A stretch of DNA of 64,000 nt from Streptomyces cinnabarinus (GTDB taxonomy: Bacteria > Actinomycetota > Actinomycetes > Streptomycetales > Streptomycetaceae). Below the pieces are notes generated by a model. The model was not told the DNA's origin. It was given only the letters and a program-made list of their open reading frames with translations, and made no database searches. The translations under genes and the position numbers were made by a program. Position 1 is the first letter of the stretch. Every line of letters begins with the position of its first letter. This document shows, piece by piece, positions 25,988 through 33,678 of the stretch. Location of the stretch: positions 8,742,001-8,806,000 of the forward strand of contig NZ_CP114413.1 of NCBI RefSeq assembly GCF_027270315.1, in the 5' to 3' direction.

Positions 25988-27066
25988 CCGCCGACACCTC
26001 CGTACTGGCCGAGGTCCGCGGTCACGCCGGATACCTCGTCCTCAACCGCCCGAAGGCCCTCAACGCCCTCAGCCACCTCATGGTGCGCCGCATCGACGAC
26101 GCGCTGACCGAGTGGGAGCACGATCCCCGCGTCGACACCGTGGTGATCAGCGGAGCGGGGGAGCGGGGGCTGTGCGCGGGCGGCGACATCCGCTCCATCC
26201 ACGACGACGCCCGCAGCGGTGGCATGGCCTCGGCGGACTTCTGGTACGACGAGTACCGGCTCAACGCCCGTATCGCCCGCTACCGCAAGCCGTATGTGGC
26301 CCTCATGGACGGCATCGTCATGGGCGGCGGTGTCGGCGTCTCCGCGCACGGCAGCGTGCGTGTCGCCACCGAGCGCTCCCGGGTCGCGATGCCCGAGACC
26401 GGCATCGGATTCGTCCCCGACGTCGGCGGTACCCACCTGCTCTCCCGCGCGCCCGGCGAACTCGGCACCCACCTGGCGCTCACCGGCGCCCCCGTGGGAG
26501 TCGCGGACGCCCGACTCTGCGGCCTGGTCGACTACTTCGTCCCGTCGAACCTGCTGCCCGCTCTCTCGGCGGCCCTCGCCGACACCCCGGCCCACGAGGC
26601 CGTCGGACGCTACGCCGCCGAACCCCCGGACGGCGAACTGGCCGCCCAGCGCGCGTGGATCGACGAGTGCTATGCCGCCGACACGGTGGAGGAGATCATC
26701 CGCCGGCTCCTCGACACCGGTATCGCCGAGGCCAAGGAAGCCGCCGGGACGATCCTCACCAAGTCGCCGACCGCGCTCAAGGTCACCCTCGCCGCCCTGC
26801 GGTCGGCCCGCGAACTCGGGTCCCTGGAACGGGCGCTGGAGCAGGAGTACCGCATCGCGTGCACCGCGCTGTCCTCCGCGGACCTGGTGGAGGGCATCCG
26901 GGCCCAGGTCATCGACAAGGACCGTGACCCGCGCTGGTCCCCGCCCTCGCTCGCCGAGGTGACCGGCCCGGACGTGGCACGCTTCTTCGCCCCGCTCGGC
27001 CGACGCGAGCTCTCCTTCGCCCCCGACGACACCCTTCCCGTCGAAGAGATCGGAGCACCTCGATGA
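25984..27066 (+). CDS. 3-hydroxyisobutyryl-CoA hydrolase (crotonase fold)
   Basis: The 360-residue protein is longer than a simple hydratase and has the hydrolase signatures. They include LNRPKALNALSHLMV, RGLCAGGDIRSIHDD, DGIVMGGGVGVSAHG and AMPETGIGFVPDVGGTHLLSR. The glutamate in PETGIGF and the aspartate in PDVGG are typical catalytic positions. A C-terminal helical extension ends in DPRWSPPSLAEV, also usual for this enzyme. It releases 3-hydroxyisobutyrate from its CoA ester, which feeds the mmsB product. ATGA overlaps tie it to both neighbours. Confidence 0.92.
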   Translation: MTADTSVLAEVRGHAGYLVLNRPKALNALSHLMVRRIDDALTEWEHDPRVDTVVISGAGERGLCAGGDIRSIHDDARSGGMASADFWYDEYRLNARIARYRKPYVALMDGIVMGGGVGVSAHGSVRVATERSRVAMPETGIGFVPDVGGTHLLSRAPGELGTHLALTGAPVGVADARLCGLVDYFVPSNLLPALSAALADTPAHEAVGRYAAEPPDGELAAQRAWIDECYAADTVEEIIRRLLDTGIAEAKEAAGTILTKSPTALKVTLAALRSARELGSLERALEQEYRIACTALSSADLVEGIRAQVIDKDRDPRWSPPSLAEVTGPDVARFFAPLGRRELSFAPDDTLPVEEIGAPR

Positions 27067-27857
27067 CGGACAGCGCCACCACGACGTCGTACGAGACCAT
27101 CCTCGTCGAACGCAAGGGCCGCACCGCCCTGATCACGCTCAACCGGCCGCGGGCGCTGAACGCCCTCAACCTCCAGGTCATGCACGAGATCGTGGCCGCC
27201 ACCGAGGCGCTGGACCGTGACCACGAGGTGGGCTGCATCGTCCTCACCGGCTCCGACCGGGCCTTCGCCGCCGGCGCCGACATCAAGGAGATGCGTCCCC
27301 GGGACTACATGGACATGTACCTCAGCGACTGGTTCACGGCCTGGGACCGGATCGGCGGACTGCGCACACCGACCGTCGCCGCTGTCGCCGGGTACGCACT
27401 GGGCGGCGGCTGCGAACTGGCCATGCTCTGCGACATCCTGCTCGCCGCCGACACGGCCGTCTTCGGGCAGCCCGAGATCAAGCTCGGTGTGATCCCCGGC
27501 ATCGGCGGATCCCAGCGCCTGACCCGGGCCGTGGGCAAGGCGAAGGCGATGGAACTGTGCCTGACCGGCCGCACGATGGATGCCGCGGAGGCCGAACGCG
27601 CCGGCCTGGTCTCCCGCGTCGTCCCGGCGGACCGACTCCTCGCCGAGGCCCTGGCCGTCGCCGAGACCGTGGCGGGGATGTCGAAGCCCGTCGCCATGAT
27701 GGCCAAGGAGGCCGTCGACCGGGCCTTCGAGACCAGCCTCACCGAGGGCGTGCGTTTTGAACGCCGGCTGTTCCACGCGGTGTTCGCCACCGCCGACCAG
27801 AAGGAAGGCATGGCCGCCTTCGTGGAGAAGCGCCCCCCGACCTTCACGCACCGCTGA
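27063..27857 (+). CDS. Enoyl-CoA hydratase
   Basis: The 264-residue crotonase-fold enzyme has the oxyanion loop AFAAGADIKEM, the helix GYALGGGCELAMLCDILLA, and both catalytic glutamates: one in GGGCELAM, the other in GQPEIKLGVIPG. It should hydrate methacrylyl-CoA to 3-hydroxyisobutyryl-CoA between the dehydrogenase and hydrolase of the same operon. The ATG overlaps the upstream TGA. A broader short-chain specificity is usual for the family. Confidence 0.93.
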   Translation: MTDSATTTSYETILVERKGRTALITLNRPRALNALNLQVMHEIVAATEALDRDHEVGCIVLTGSDRAFAAGADIKEMRPRDYMDMYLSDWFTAWDRIGGLRTPTVAAVAGYALGGGCELAMLCDILLAADTAVFGQPEIKLGVIPGIGGSQRLTRAVGKAKAMELCLTGRTMDAAEAERAGLVSRVVPADRLLAEALAVAETVAGMSKPVAMMAKEAVDRAFETSLTEGVRFERRLFHAVFATADQKEGMAAFVEKRPPTFTHR

Positions 27858-27871
27858 AAGACAGGACAACC

Positions 27872-28657
27872 ATGAGCTTGAAGATCATTGTCACGGTGAA
27901 GCACGTGCCCGACGCCACGGGCGACCGGCACTTCACCGATGACCTGACCGTCGACCGCGACGACGTGGACGGCCTGCTCTCCGAGCTGGACGAGTACGCC
28001 GTCGAGCAGGCTCTGCGGATCGCCGAGGAAGCCGACGACGCGACGGTCACCGTCGTCACGGTCGGCCCCGAGGATGCCCGGGACGCCCTGCGCAAGGCCC
28101 TGTCGATGGGCGCCGGCCAGGCGATCCACGTCGAGGACGAGGACCTGCACGGCACCGACGCCATCGGCACCTCCCTGGTGCTGGCGAAGGCGATCGAGAA
28201 GGCCGGCTACGACCTGGTCGTCTCCGGAATGGCGTCGACGGACGGCGACATGGGCGTCGTTCCGGCCCTGCTGGCCGAGCGGCTGGGGGTGCCGCAGGTG
28301 ACTCTGCTGTCCGAGATCGGTGTCGAAGACGGCGTCGTACACGGCCGGCGTGACAGTGACGCGGCCAGTGAACGGCTGGAGGCGCGGCTGCCCGCCGTCG
28401 TGTCGGTCACCGACCAGTCGGGCGAGGCGCGTTACCCCTCCTTCAAGGGCATCATGGCGGCCAAGAAGAAGCCGGTGGAGTCCTGGGACCTGTCGGATCT
28501 GGACCTCGACGCCGACGACGTCGGTGCGGAGGGCGCGTACACGGTCGTGGAGGCCGTGGCGCCGCGGCCGGCCCGTACGGCGGGGGAGATCGTCAAGGAC
28601 GAGGGCGAGGGCGGCAAGCGGCTCGCCGAGTTCCTCGCGCGCCAGAAGTTCATCTGA
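27872..28657 (+). CDS. etfB: Electron transfer flavoprotein beta subunit
   Basis: The 261-residue protein has the EtfB signature regions VTVKHVPDATGDRHF, EEADDATVTVVTVGPEDARDALRKALSMGA and VVSGMASTDGDMGVVPALLAE. With EtfA it forms the soluble FAD/AMP carrier that takes electrons from acyl-CoA dehydrogenases to the quinone pool. It lies 14 bp after the hydratase gene. A dedicated copy inside a catabolic operon implies service to the isobutyryl-CoA dehydrogenase. Confidence 0.94.
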   Translation: MSLKIIVTVKHVPDATGDRHFTDDLTVDRDDVDGLLSELDEYAVEQALRIAEEADDATVTVVTVGPEDARDALRKALSMGAGQAIHVEDEDLHGTDAIGTSLVLAKAIEKAGYDLVVSGMASTDGDMGVVPALLAERLGVPQVTLLSEIGVEDGVVHGRRDSDAASERLEARLPAVVSVTDQSGEARYPSFKGIMAAKKKPVESWDLSDLDLDADDVGAEGAYTVVEAVAPRPARTAGEIVKDEGEGGKRLAEFLARQKFI

Positions 28658-28678
28658 AACACCAGGAGTTGCGTTCTC

Positions 28679-29626
28679 ATGACCGAAGTCCTCGTCTACG
28701 TCGACCATGTGGCCGGTGCCGTCCGCAAGCCGACCCTCGAACTGCTGACCCTGGCGCGCCGCATCGGTGAGCCGGTCGCCGTCGCGCTCGGAGCGGGCGC
28801 GGCCGACACCGGCGCGGTACTGGCCGAGCACGGCGCCACCCGTGTGCTGATCCACGAGGCGTCCGAGTACGCCGACTACCTCGTGGTGCCGAAGGTGGAC
28901 GCCCTCCAGGCCGCCGTCGAGGCCGTCTCCCCGGCCGCCGTGCTGGTCCCGTCCTCCGCCGAGGGCAAGGAGATCGCCGCCCGCCTGGCGCTGCGCATCG
29001 GCTCCGGCATCATCACCGACGCGGTCGATGTGGAGGAGGGTCCGGTGGTCACCCAGTCGGTGTTCGCCGCCTCATTCACCACCAAGTCCCGGGTGTCCAA
29101 AGGCATCCCGGTCATCACGGTGAAGCCCAACAGCGCGGCCGTCGAGCCCGCTCCGTCCGCCGGTGCGGTGGAGGCGCTGTCCGTGGCCTTCTCGGCCCGG
29201 GCCGCCGGCACGAGGGTCACCGCGCGCACGCCGCGTGAGTCGACCGGCCGCCCCGAGCTGACCGAGGCGGCGATCGTGGTCTCCGGCGGGCGTGGCCTGG
29301 GCGGCGACTTCGGCGCCGTGGAAGAACTCGCCGACTCCCTCGGCGCGGCCGTCGGTGCCTCGCGTGCCGCGGTGGACGCCGGCTGGTACCCGCACACCAA
29401 CCAGGTCGGCCAGACCGGCAAGTCGGTCTCGCCGCAGCTGTACATCGCCAACGGCATCTCCGGCGCGATCCAGCACCGTGCCGGTATGCAGACCTCGAAG
29501 ACGATCGTGGCGGTCAACAAGGACGCCGAGGCCCCGATCTTCGACCTGGTCGACTACGGCGTGGTCGGCGACCTCTTCGACGTCGTCCCACAGCTCACCG
29601 AGGAGATCAAGACCCGCAAGGGCTGA
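28679..29626 (+). CDS. etfA: Electron transfer flavoprotein alpha subunit
   Basis: The 315-residue subunit ends with the FAD-binding domain. The signatures there are VVSGGRGLGGDFGAVEELAD, GWYPHTNQVGQTGKSVSPQLYIA and GISGAIQHRAGM. It follows etfB by 21 bp with its own ribosome binding site (CAGGAG). It is the last gene of the operon, and a strong hairpin begins 3 bp after its stop. Confidence 0.95.
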   Translation: MTEVLVYVDHVAGAVRKPTLELLTLARRIGEPVAVALGAGAADTGAVLAEHGATRVLIHEASEYADYLVVPKVDALQAAVEAVSPAAVLVPSSAEGKEIAARLALRIGSGIITDAVDVEEGPVVTQSVFAASFTTKSRVSKGIPVITVKPNSAAVEPAPSAGAVEALSVAFSARAAGTRVTARTPRESTGRPELTEAAIVVSGGRGLGGDFGAVEELADSLGAAVGASRAAVDAGWYPHTNQVGQTGKSVSPQLYIANGISGAIQHRAGMQTSKTIVAVNKDAEAPIFDLVDYGVVGDLFDVVPQLTEEIKTRKG

Positions 29627-29629
29627 GCC

Positions 29630-29649
29630 GGGGCACAACCTTGTGCCCC
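29630..29649 (+). terminator. Terminator of the dehydrogenase-etf operon
   Basis: GGGGCACAA and TTGTGCCCC form a perfect 9-bp stem with a 2-base gap, beginning 3 bp after the etfA stop. Confidence 0.85.
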
Positions 29650-29664
29650 GTAGTGCACGCACGA

Positions 29665-29711
29665 CCGCGCCCGCGGCCCTCCTGATGCTCAGGCAGGTGC
29701 CGCGGGCGCGG
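29665..29711 (-). terminator. Hairpin at the end of the acyl-CoA synthetase gene
   Basis: Thirteen complementary bases at 29665-29677 and 29699-29711 flank a 21-nt loop, 15 bp past the synthetase stop on the minus strand. Confidence 0.7.
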
Positions 29712-29726
29712 TGTGTCGCTTCGGGG

Positions 29727-31415
29727 TCAGCCCTTGAGCTCGGGGAAGTCCGATTCCCAGTACTCGTGCGGGTTGCGCTTCGCGTCGCGCTGCTGCTCGT
29801 GCGCCCTCAGCTCCACCCGGCGGATCTTGCCGGAGATGGTCTTCGGCAGGTCGGCGAACTCGATGCGGCGGACGCGCTTGTAGGCGCTGAGCCGGTCGCG
29901 GGTGAACCGCAGGATGTCCCGGGCGAGTTCGGGGCCCGGCTGGTGGTCCTCGGTGAGGATCACGAACGCCTTGGGCACGGCGAGCCGTACCGGGTCCGGC
30001 GAGGGCACGACGGCGGCCTCGGCGACCGCGGGATGCTCGATCAGCACACTCTCCAGCTCGAACGGGGAGATCCGGTAGTCGCTGGCCTTGAACACGTCGT
30101 CGGCGCGGCCCACGTACGTGATGTAGCCGTCGGCGTCCTGCGAGGCGACGTCCCCGGTCCGGTAGAAGCCGCCGCGCATGGCCTCGGCGGTGCGCTCCTC
30201 GTCGTCACGGTAACCGCGCATCAGGCCGGCCGGGCGACGGGCCAGGTCGAGGCCGATCTCACCCTCCGCGGCCGGGTTGCCCTCCGGGTCGAGGAGGGCG
30301 ACGTGGTAGCCGGGCAGCGGCCGGCCCATCGACCCGGGCTTGAGCGGCTGGCCGGGGGTGTTGCCGACCTGGGCGGTGGTCTCGGTCTGCCCGAAGCCGT
30401 CGCGGATGGTGAGCCCCCAAGCCTTGTGGACCTGGTCGATGACCTCGGGGTTGAGCGGCTCCCCGGCGCCGACCAGCTCGCGCAGCTTGACGTCGTACCG
30501 CTCCAGGTCCGCCTGGATGAGCATGCGCCACACCGTGGGCGGGGCGCACATGGTGGTGACCTCACAGCGGGCCAGCACGTCCAGCAGCTGGGTGGCGTCG
30601 AATCGGCCGTAGTTGAACACCAGCACGGTCGCCTCGGCGTTCCAGGGCGCGAACAGGTTGCTCCAGGCGTGCTTCGCCCAGCCGGGGGAGGAGATGTTGA
30701 GGTGCACGTCGCCGGGCTGGAGGCCGATCCAGTACATGGTCGACAGATGCCCGATCGGATACGAGGTGTGGGTGTGCTCCACCAGCTTCGGCTTGGAGGT
30801 CGTACCCGAGGTGAAGTACAGCAGCATGGGGTCGTCCGCAGGGGTCTCGCCGTCCGGCGTGAAGCGGTCGGAGGCCGAGTCGACCGCCGCGTACGGCTGC
30901 CAGCCCTCCGGCGCGTCCGCCCCCACGGCGATCCGCAGATCGGCCCCCGGCAGCCCGGCGAAACGCTCCGTGACGTCCGTCGCGGCGATCACGGCACGCA
31001 CCTGGCCACGGTCCAGCCGGTCGGCCAGGTCGTCGGGACTGAGCAGCAAAGTGGCGGGGATGACCACGACGCCCAGCTTGATCGCGCCCAGCATCACCTC
31101 CCACAATTCGGGGACGTTGCCCAGGATGACGAGCATCCGGTCCCCGCGCCGCAGCCCGAGGGACTTGAGGTGGTTGGCCACCTGGTTCGAGCGGGCGGAC
31201 AGTTCGGCGAACGTACGCGTCTGCTCGCTACCGTCCTCCTCGACCACCCACAGCGCGCGCCGGTCGTTGCCCTCGGCGATGCGGTCGAAGTAGTCCAGGG
31301 CCCAGTTGAACGTGGTGGGCCGCGGCCACTCGAACTCACGGCGCGCGGCGTCATAGTCGGCCCGGTGGCGCAGCAGCACCTCGCGGGCGGAAAGGAAGTC
31401 ATCGACCGAGGCCAT
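29727..31415 (-). CDS. AMP-forming short/medium-chain acyl-CoA synthetase
   Basis: The 562-residue adenylate-forming enzyme has the P-loop-like YFTSGTTSKPKLVEHTH, the GFGQTETT motif, and the hinge region in YITYVGRADDVFKASDYRIS. The catalytic C-terminal lysine is in LPKTISGKIRR. It resembles ACSM/benzoate-CoA-ligase-type enzymes rather than long-chain ligases. The start at 31415 is supported by AAGGAG; a longer frame to 31508 would run through the regulatory dyad. It activates a carboxylic acid, probably isobutyrate, for the dehydrogenase operon. It is divergent from the response-regulator gene with one dyad site between them. Confidence 0.92.
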   Translation of the reverse strand: MASVDDFLSAREVLLRHRADYDAARREFEWPRPTTFNWALDYFDRIAEGNDRRALWVVEEDGSEQTRTFAELSARSNQVANHLKSLGLRRGDRMLVILGNVPELWEVMLGAIKLGVVVIPATLLLSPDDLADRLDRGQVRAVIAATDVTERFAGLPGADLRIAVGADAPEGWQPYAAVDSASDRFTPDGETPADDPMLLYFTSGTTSKPKLVEHTHTSYPIGHLSTMYWIGLQPGDVHLNISSPGWAKHAWSNLFAPWNAEATVLVFNYGRFDATQLLDVLARCEVTTMCAPPTVWRMLIQADLERYDVKLRELVGAGEPLNPEVIDQVHKAWGLTIRDGFGQTETTAQVGNTPGQPLKPGSMGRPLPGYHVALLDPEGNPAAEGEIGLDLARRPAGLMRGYRDDEERTAEAMRGGFYRTGDVASQDADGYITYVGRADDVFKASDYRISPFELESVLIEHPAVAEAAVVPSPDPVRLAVPKAFVILTEDHQPGPELARDILRFTRDRLSAYKRVRRIEFADLPKTISGKIRRVELRAHEQQRDAKRNPHEYWESDFPELKG

Positions 31416-31480
31416 GGCCCATCTCCTTGATGTTTCGATACCGTCACCCCGATATTTCATCCCCCTGGCCGGTTCCGGTT

Positions 31481-31496
31481 CCTCCAGGTGGAGAGG
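31481..31496. promoter_or_regulatory. Dyad motif site 6
   Basis: CCTCCAGGTGGAGAGG sits between the acyl-CoA synthetase and the response regulator. Its right arm merges with the response regulator's Shine-Dalgarno region, so binding could directly autoregulate that gene. Confidence 0.6.
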
Positions 31497-31509
31497 AGAG
31501 TTCACCAAC

Positions 31510-32154
31510 GTGGTTCATACTTCCGCAGGACACACGGTGCGGCTGCTCATCGTCGATGACCATCCGGTCGTCTGCGACGGCGTCCGCTCGCTGGTCCGTG
31601 ACGCCCCTGACCTGGAGGTCGTCGGCTCGGCCCGGACCGCTCGGGAGGGGATCGAGCTGGCCTCGACGCTGCGCCCGGATGTCGTCCTGCTCGACCTCAG
31701 GCTCCCGGACATGCTGGGCAGCGAGGCGCTTCCGCGCGTGCTGGCGGTGTCACCGGCCACCCGGGTCGTGATCTTCACGGCGTTCGAGGACCACGCGGCG
31801 CTGGACGCGGCCATGTCGGCCGGCGCGCAGGGCTGTCTGCTGAAGGACGTCACCCACACCGACCTCGTGGAACAGCTGCGCCGTATCGCGGCGGGGGTGC
31901 GCGTGATCGACCCGCGCCTGCAGGAGTCCGGCGGGGCGATGCTCCAGGCGCGTCTGTTCCAGTTGTCGCTGAGCCGGCGCGAGTACGAGGTCGTCCGCCT
32001 CGCCGCCACCGGCAAGACCAACCCGGAGATCGCCGCGGATCTCGGCCTGGCCCGCAACACCGTCAAGACCTACCTCCAGACGGCCATGCAGAAGCTGGGC
32101 GCCCGCAACCGCGTGGAGGCGGTACGGCGGGCCCGGGAGGAGCATCTGCTCTGA
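31510..32154 (+). CDS. NarL/FixJ-type response regulator
   Basis: The 214-residue regulator has a receiver domain with acidic pocket VDD (16-17) and phospho-acceptor Asp62 in LLDLRLPD. The conserved lysine is in CLLKDV. A LuxR-type helix-turn-helix near residues 150-205 reads GKTNPEIAADLGLARNTVKTYL (shown in part). The GTG at 31510 has GGAGAG 9 bp upstream. It is convergent with a GAF-histidine kinase gene 53 bp away, its probable partner. The dyad motif lies directly in its promoter region, making it the first candidate for the protein that binds this motif across the island. Confidence 0.92.
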   Translation: MVHTSAGHTVRLLIVDDHPVVCDGVRSLVRDAPDLEVVGSARTAREGIELASTLRPDVVLLDLRLPDMLGSEALPRVLAVSPATRVVIFTAFEDHAALDAAMSAGAQGCLLKDVTHTDLVEQLRRIAAGVRVIDPRLQESGGAMLQARLFQLSLSRREYEVVRLAATGKTNPEIAADLGLARNTVKTYLQTAMQKLGARNRVEAVRRAREEHLL

Positions 32155-32206
32155 CCGGCGCCGGGCCGCTCGGCGGAACTGGCCGCGCCGGGACGGAAGC
32201 GGGCCG

Positions 32207-33412
32207 TCAGGAAGCGGCCGGGCGCGGGAGCGGGACTTCGCAGCGCAATGTCGTGCCGTCCTCCTCCTGCACCAGCCGCAGTGAGCCGCCCAGCCGCTCC
32301 ACCCGGGTACGCAGGGCGGGCAGCCCCGCGCCGGTACCCACCGCCCCGGCACTGTCCCCGGCGTGATCCTTCCCGGTGTCGTCCGCCGCGTCCGGGCAGC
32401 CCACGCCGTCGTCCATGACCACGACGCTCAGCCGGTCCTCGCAGGCGGCGAGGGTGACCACCACGGACCGGGCCCGCGCGTGCTTCTCCACGTTGAGCAG
32501 TGCCTCGTCCACCGCACGGACCAGCACCGCCCGGCGCTCGGGGTCCAGCTCCGGCGTACGCCCCACCGGCACGAAGCTCGCGAGGACGCCGGTACGGAGC
32601 TGGAAGCTGTGCACGGACTCCGCGACATCGGCCGCCAGGCGGCCCGGATCGCTCTCGCCGCGCGCGTCGCGCAGCCGGGAGACCGAATCGCGCAGGGTGC
32701 TGCCGGCCAGCGACAGCTGGTGCTCGATCAGGGCGAGCCGCTGTGCCACGTACGGGGTCTCGCGCGCCTCGGTCTGCAACTGGCGCAGGGACGAGCCGAT
32801 GCCGAACAGCATCGCGCCCACGCTGTCGTGCAGGGACTCGGCGATGCGCCGCCGCTCCGCGGCCACGGAGCTGTCCGCGAGGGTGGCGGCGCCGTCGGCC
32901 ACGTCCACGGCGAGCGTGGCCAGCCGGGAGAGCCGACCCAGAGCGTCGACCGTCCGGTCGCTGATCTCCGTGGCGTTGCGCTGGGCGCCGTAGATCACGC
33001 CGCGTGCGCTGCCGCTGCCGATGGGCAGGCCGACCATGCCCGTGACGCGTTCCCGGCTGACCTGGGAGTCGAAGTCGTGGGTGATCCGGTCGGAGCGGCA
33101 GTAGTCGCCCACGACCACCGGGCGCCCGACCGCGGCCACCCGGCCTCCCACGCCGAGACCCAGCGGTATCGGCAGGTCGTGGAGAGCGTCGAACTGCGTG
33201 CCCGCCCAGATGCGCAGCACCAGATCGCGGTTCTCCACGATCCCCGCGAGGGCGATGTCGAAGCCGTGTTCATGGCGAATACGGTCGGCGACGGCCCGCA
33301 GCACGGCGTGCGTGTCGAGGAGGCTGAGCCGCTGCTCACGCTCCGTGTCCAGGCGGAAGAGCAGATCCAGGCCCTCCAGGACCTCCTGCTCGCGCTCGCT
33401 GTGACCGCTCAT
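32207..33412 (-). CDS. GAF-domain histidine kinase (HisKA_3 type)
   Basis: The 401-residue cytoplasmic kinase has an N-terminal GAF domain (about 30-170), then the dimerisation helix with phospho-accepting His195 in RRRIAESLHDSVGAML. A HATPase domain follows with EALLNVEKHARA and VVMDDGVGCPD. No membrane segment is visible, so it senses an internal signal. Cys105 (GDYCRSDRI) lies in the GAF pocket; haem or iron-sulfur binding cannot be judged. The ATG at 33412 was preferred over 33478 because GGGG(A)G precedes it and the family starts there. It is convergent with its likely response regulator and divergent from the ALDH-ADH-mycofactocin genes. Confidence 0.9.
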   Translation of the reverse strand: MSGHSEREQEVLEGLDLLFRLDTEREQRLSLLDTHAVLRAVADRIRHEHGFDIALAGIVENRDLVLRIWAGTQFDALHDLPIPLGLGVGGRVAAVGRPVVVGDYCRSDRITHDFDSQVSRERVTGMVGLPIGSGSARGVIYGAQRNATEISDRTVDALGRLSRLATLAVDVADGAATLADSSVAAERRRIAESLHDSVGAMLFGIGSSLRQLQTEARETPYVAQRLALIEHQLSLAGSTLRDSVSRLRDARGESDPGRLAADVAESVHSFQLRTGVLASFVPVGRTPELDPERRAVLVRAVDEALLNVEKHARARSVVVTLAACEDRLSVVVMDDGVGCPDAADDTGKDHAGDSAGAVGTGAGLPALRTRVERLGGSLRLVQEEDGTTLRCEVPLPRPAAS

Positions 33413-33522
33413 GGGGGAGCCCCTTCTCGCATCGGCATCGTACGCGCGGACCCGACGCGGCAGCCAGAGGCGCCCCACGACGGCTGTGCGGCCACCTTCG
33501 CGTGGCGCGCGTCACACAGCCA

Positions 33523-33538
33523 CCTCCATACGGAGAGG
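33523..33538. promoter_or_regulatory. Dyad motif site 7
   Basis: CCTCCATACGGAGAGG lies in the 266-bp divergent region between the kinase gene and the ALDH gene. It is 140 bp upstream of the ALDH start and 110 bp upstream of the kinase start. Confidence 0.6.
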
Positions 33539-33678
33539 GCGCCTGGGCCGACGGACTCGGCGCGCGGCGGTGTCTCGGATTGCGACAGTTACGGCCGGGT
33601 GAACGGATGGATATTCCCTGTCACCCCCGTGTGACAGCCGACACAACGGGGCCTCCTCAGATCTTTCCGGAGACTCAC

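Noticed and set aside
10161..33538. Dyad sites as mere Shine-Dalgarno/anti-Shine-Dalgarno matches
   Set aside because: Most copies are 60-270 bp from any start codon, so ribosome binding does not explain them; only the copy at 31481 touches a ribosome site.
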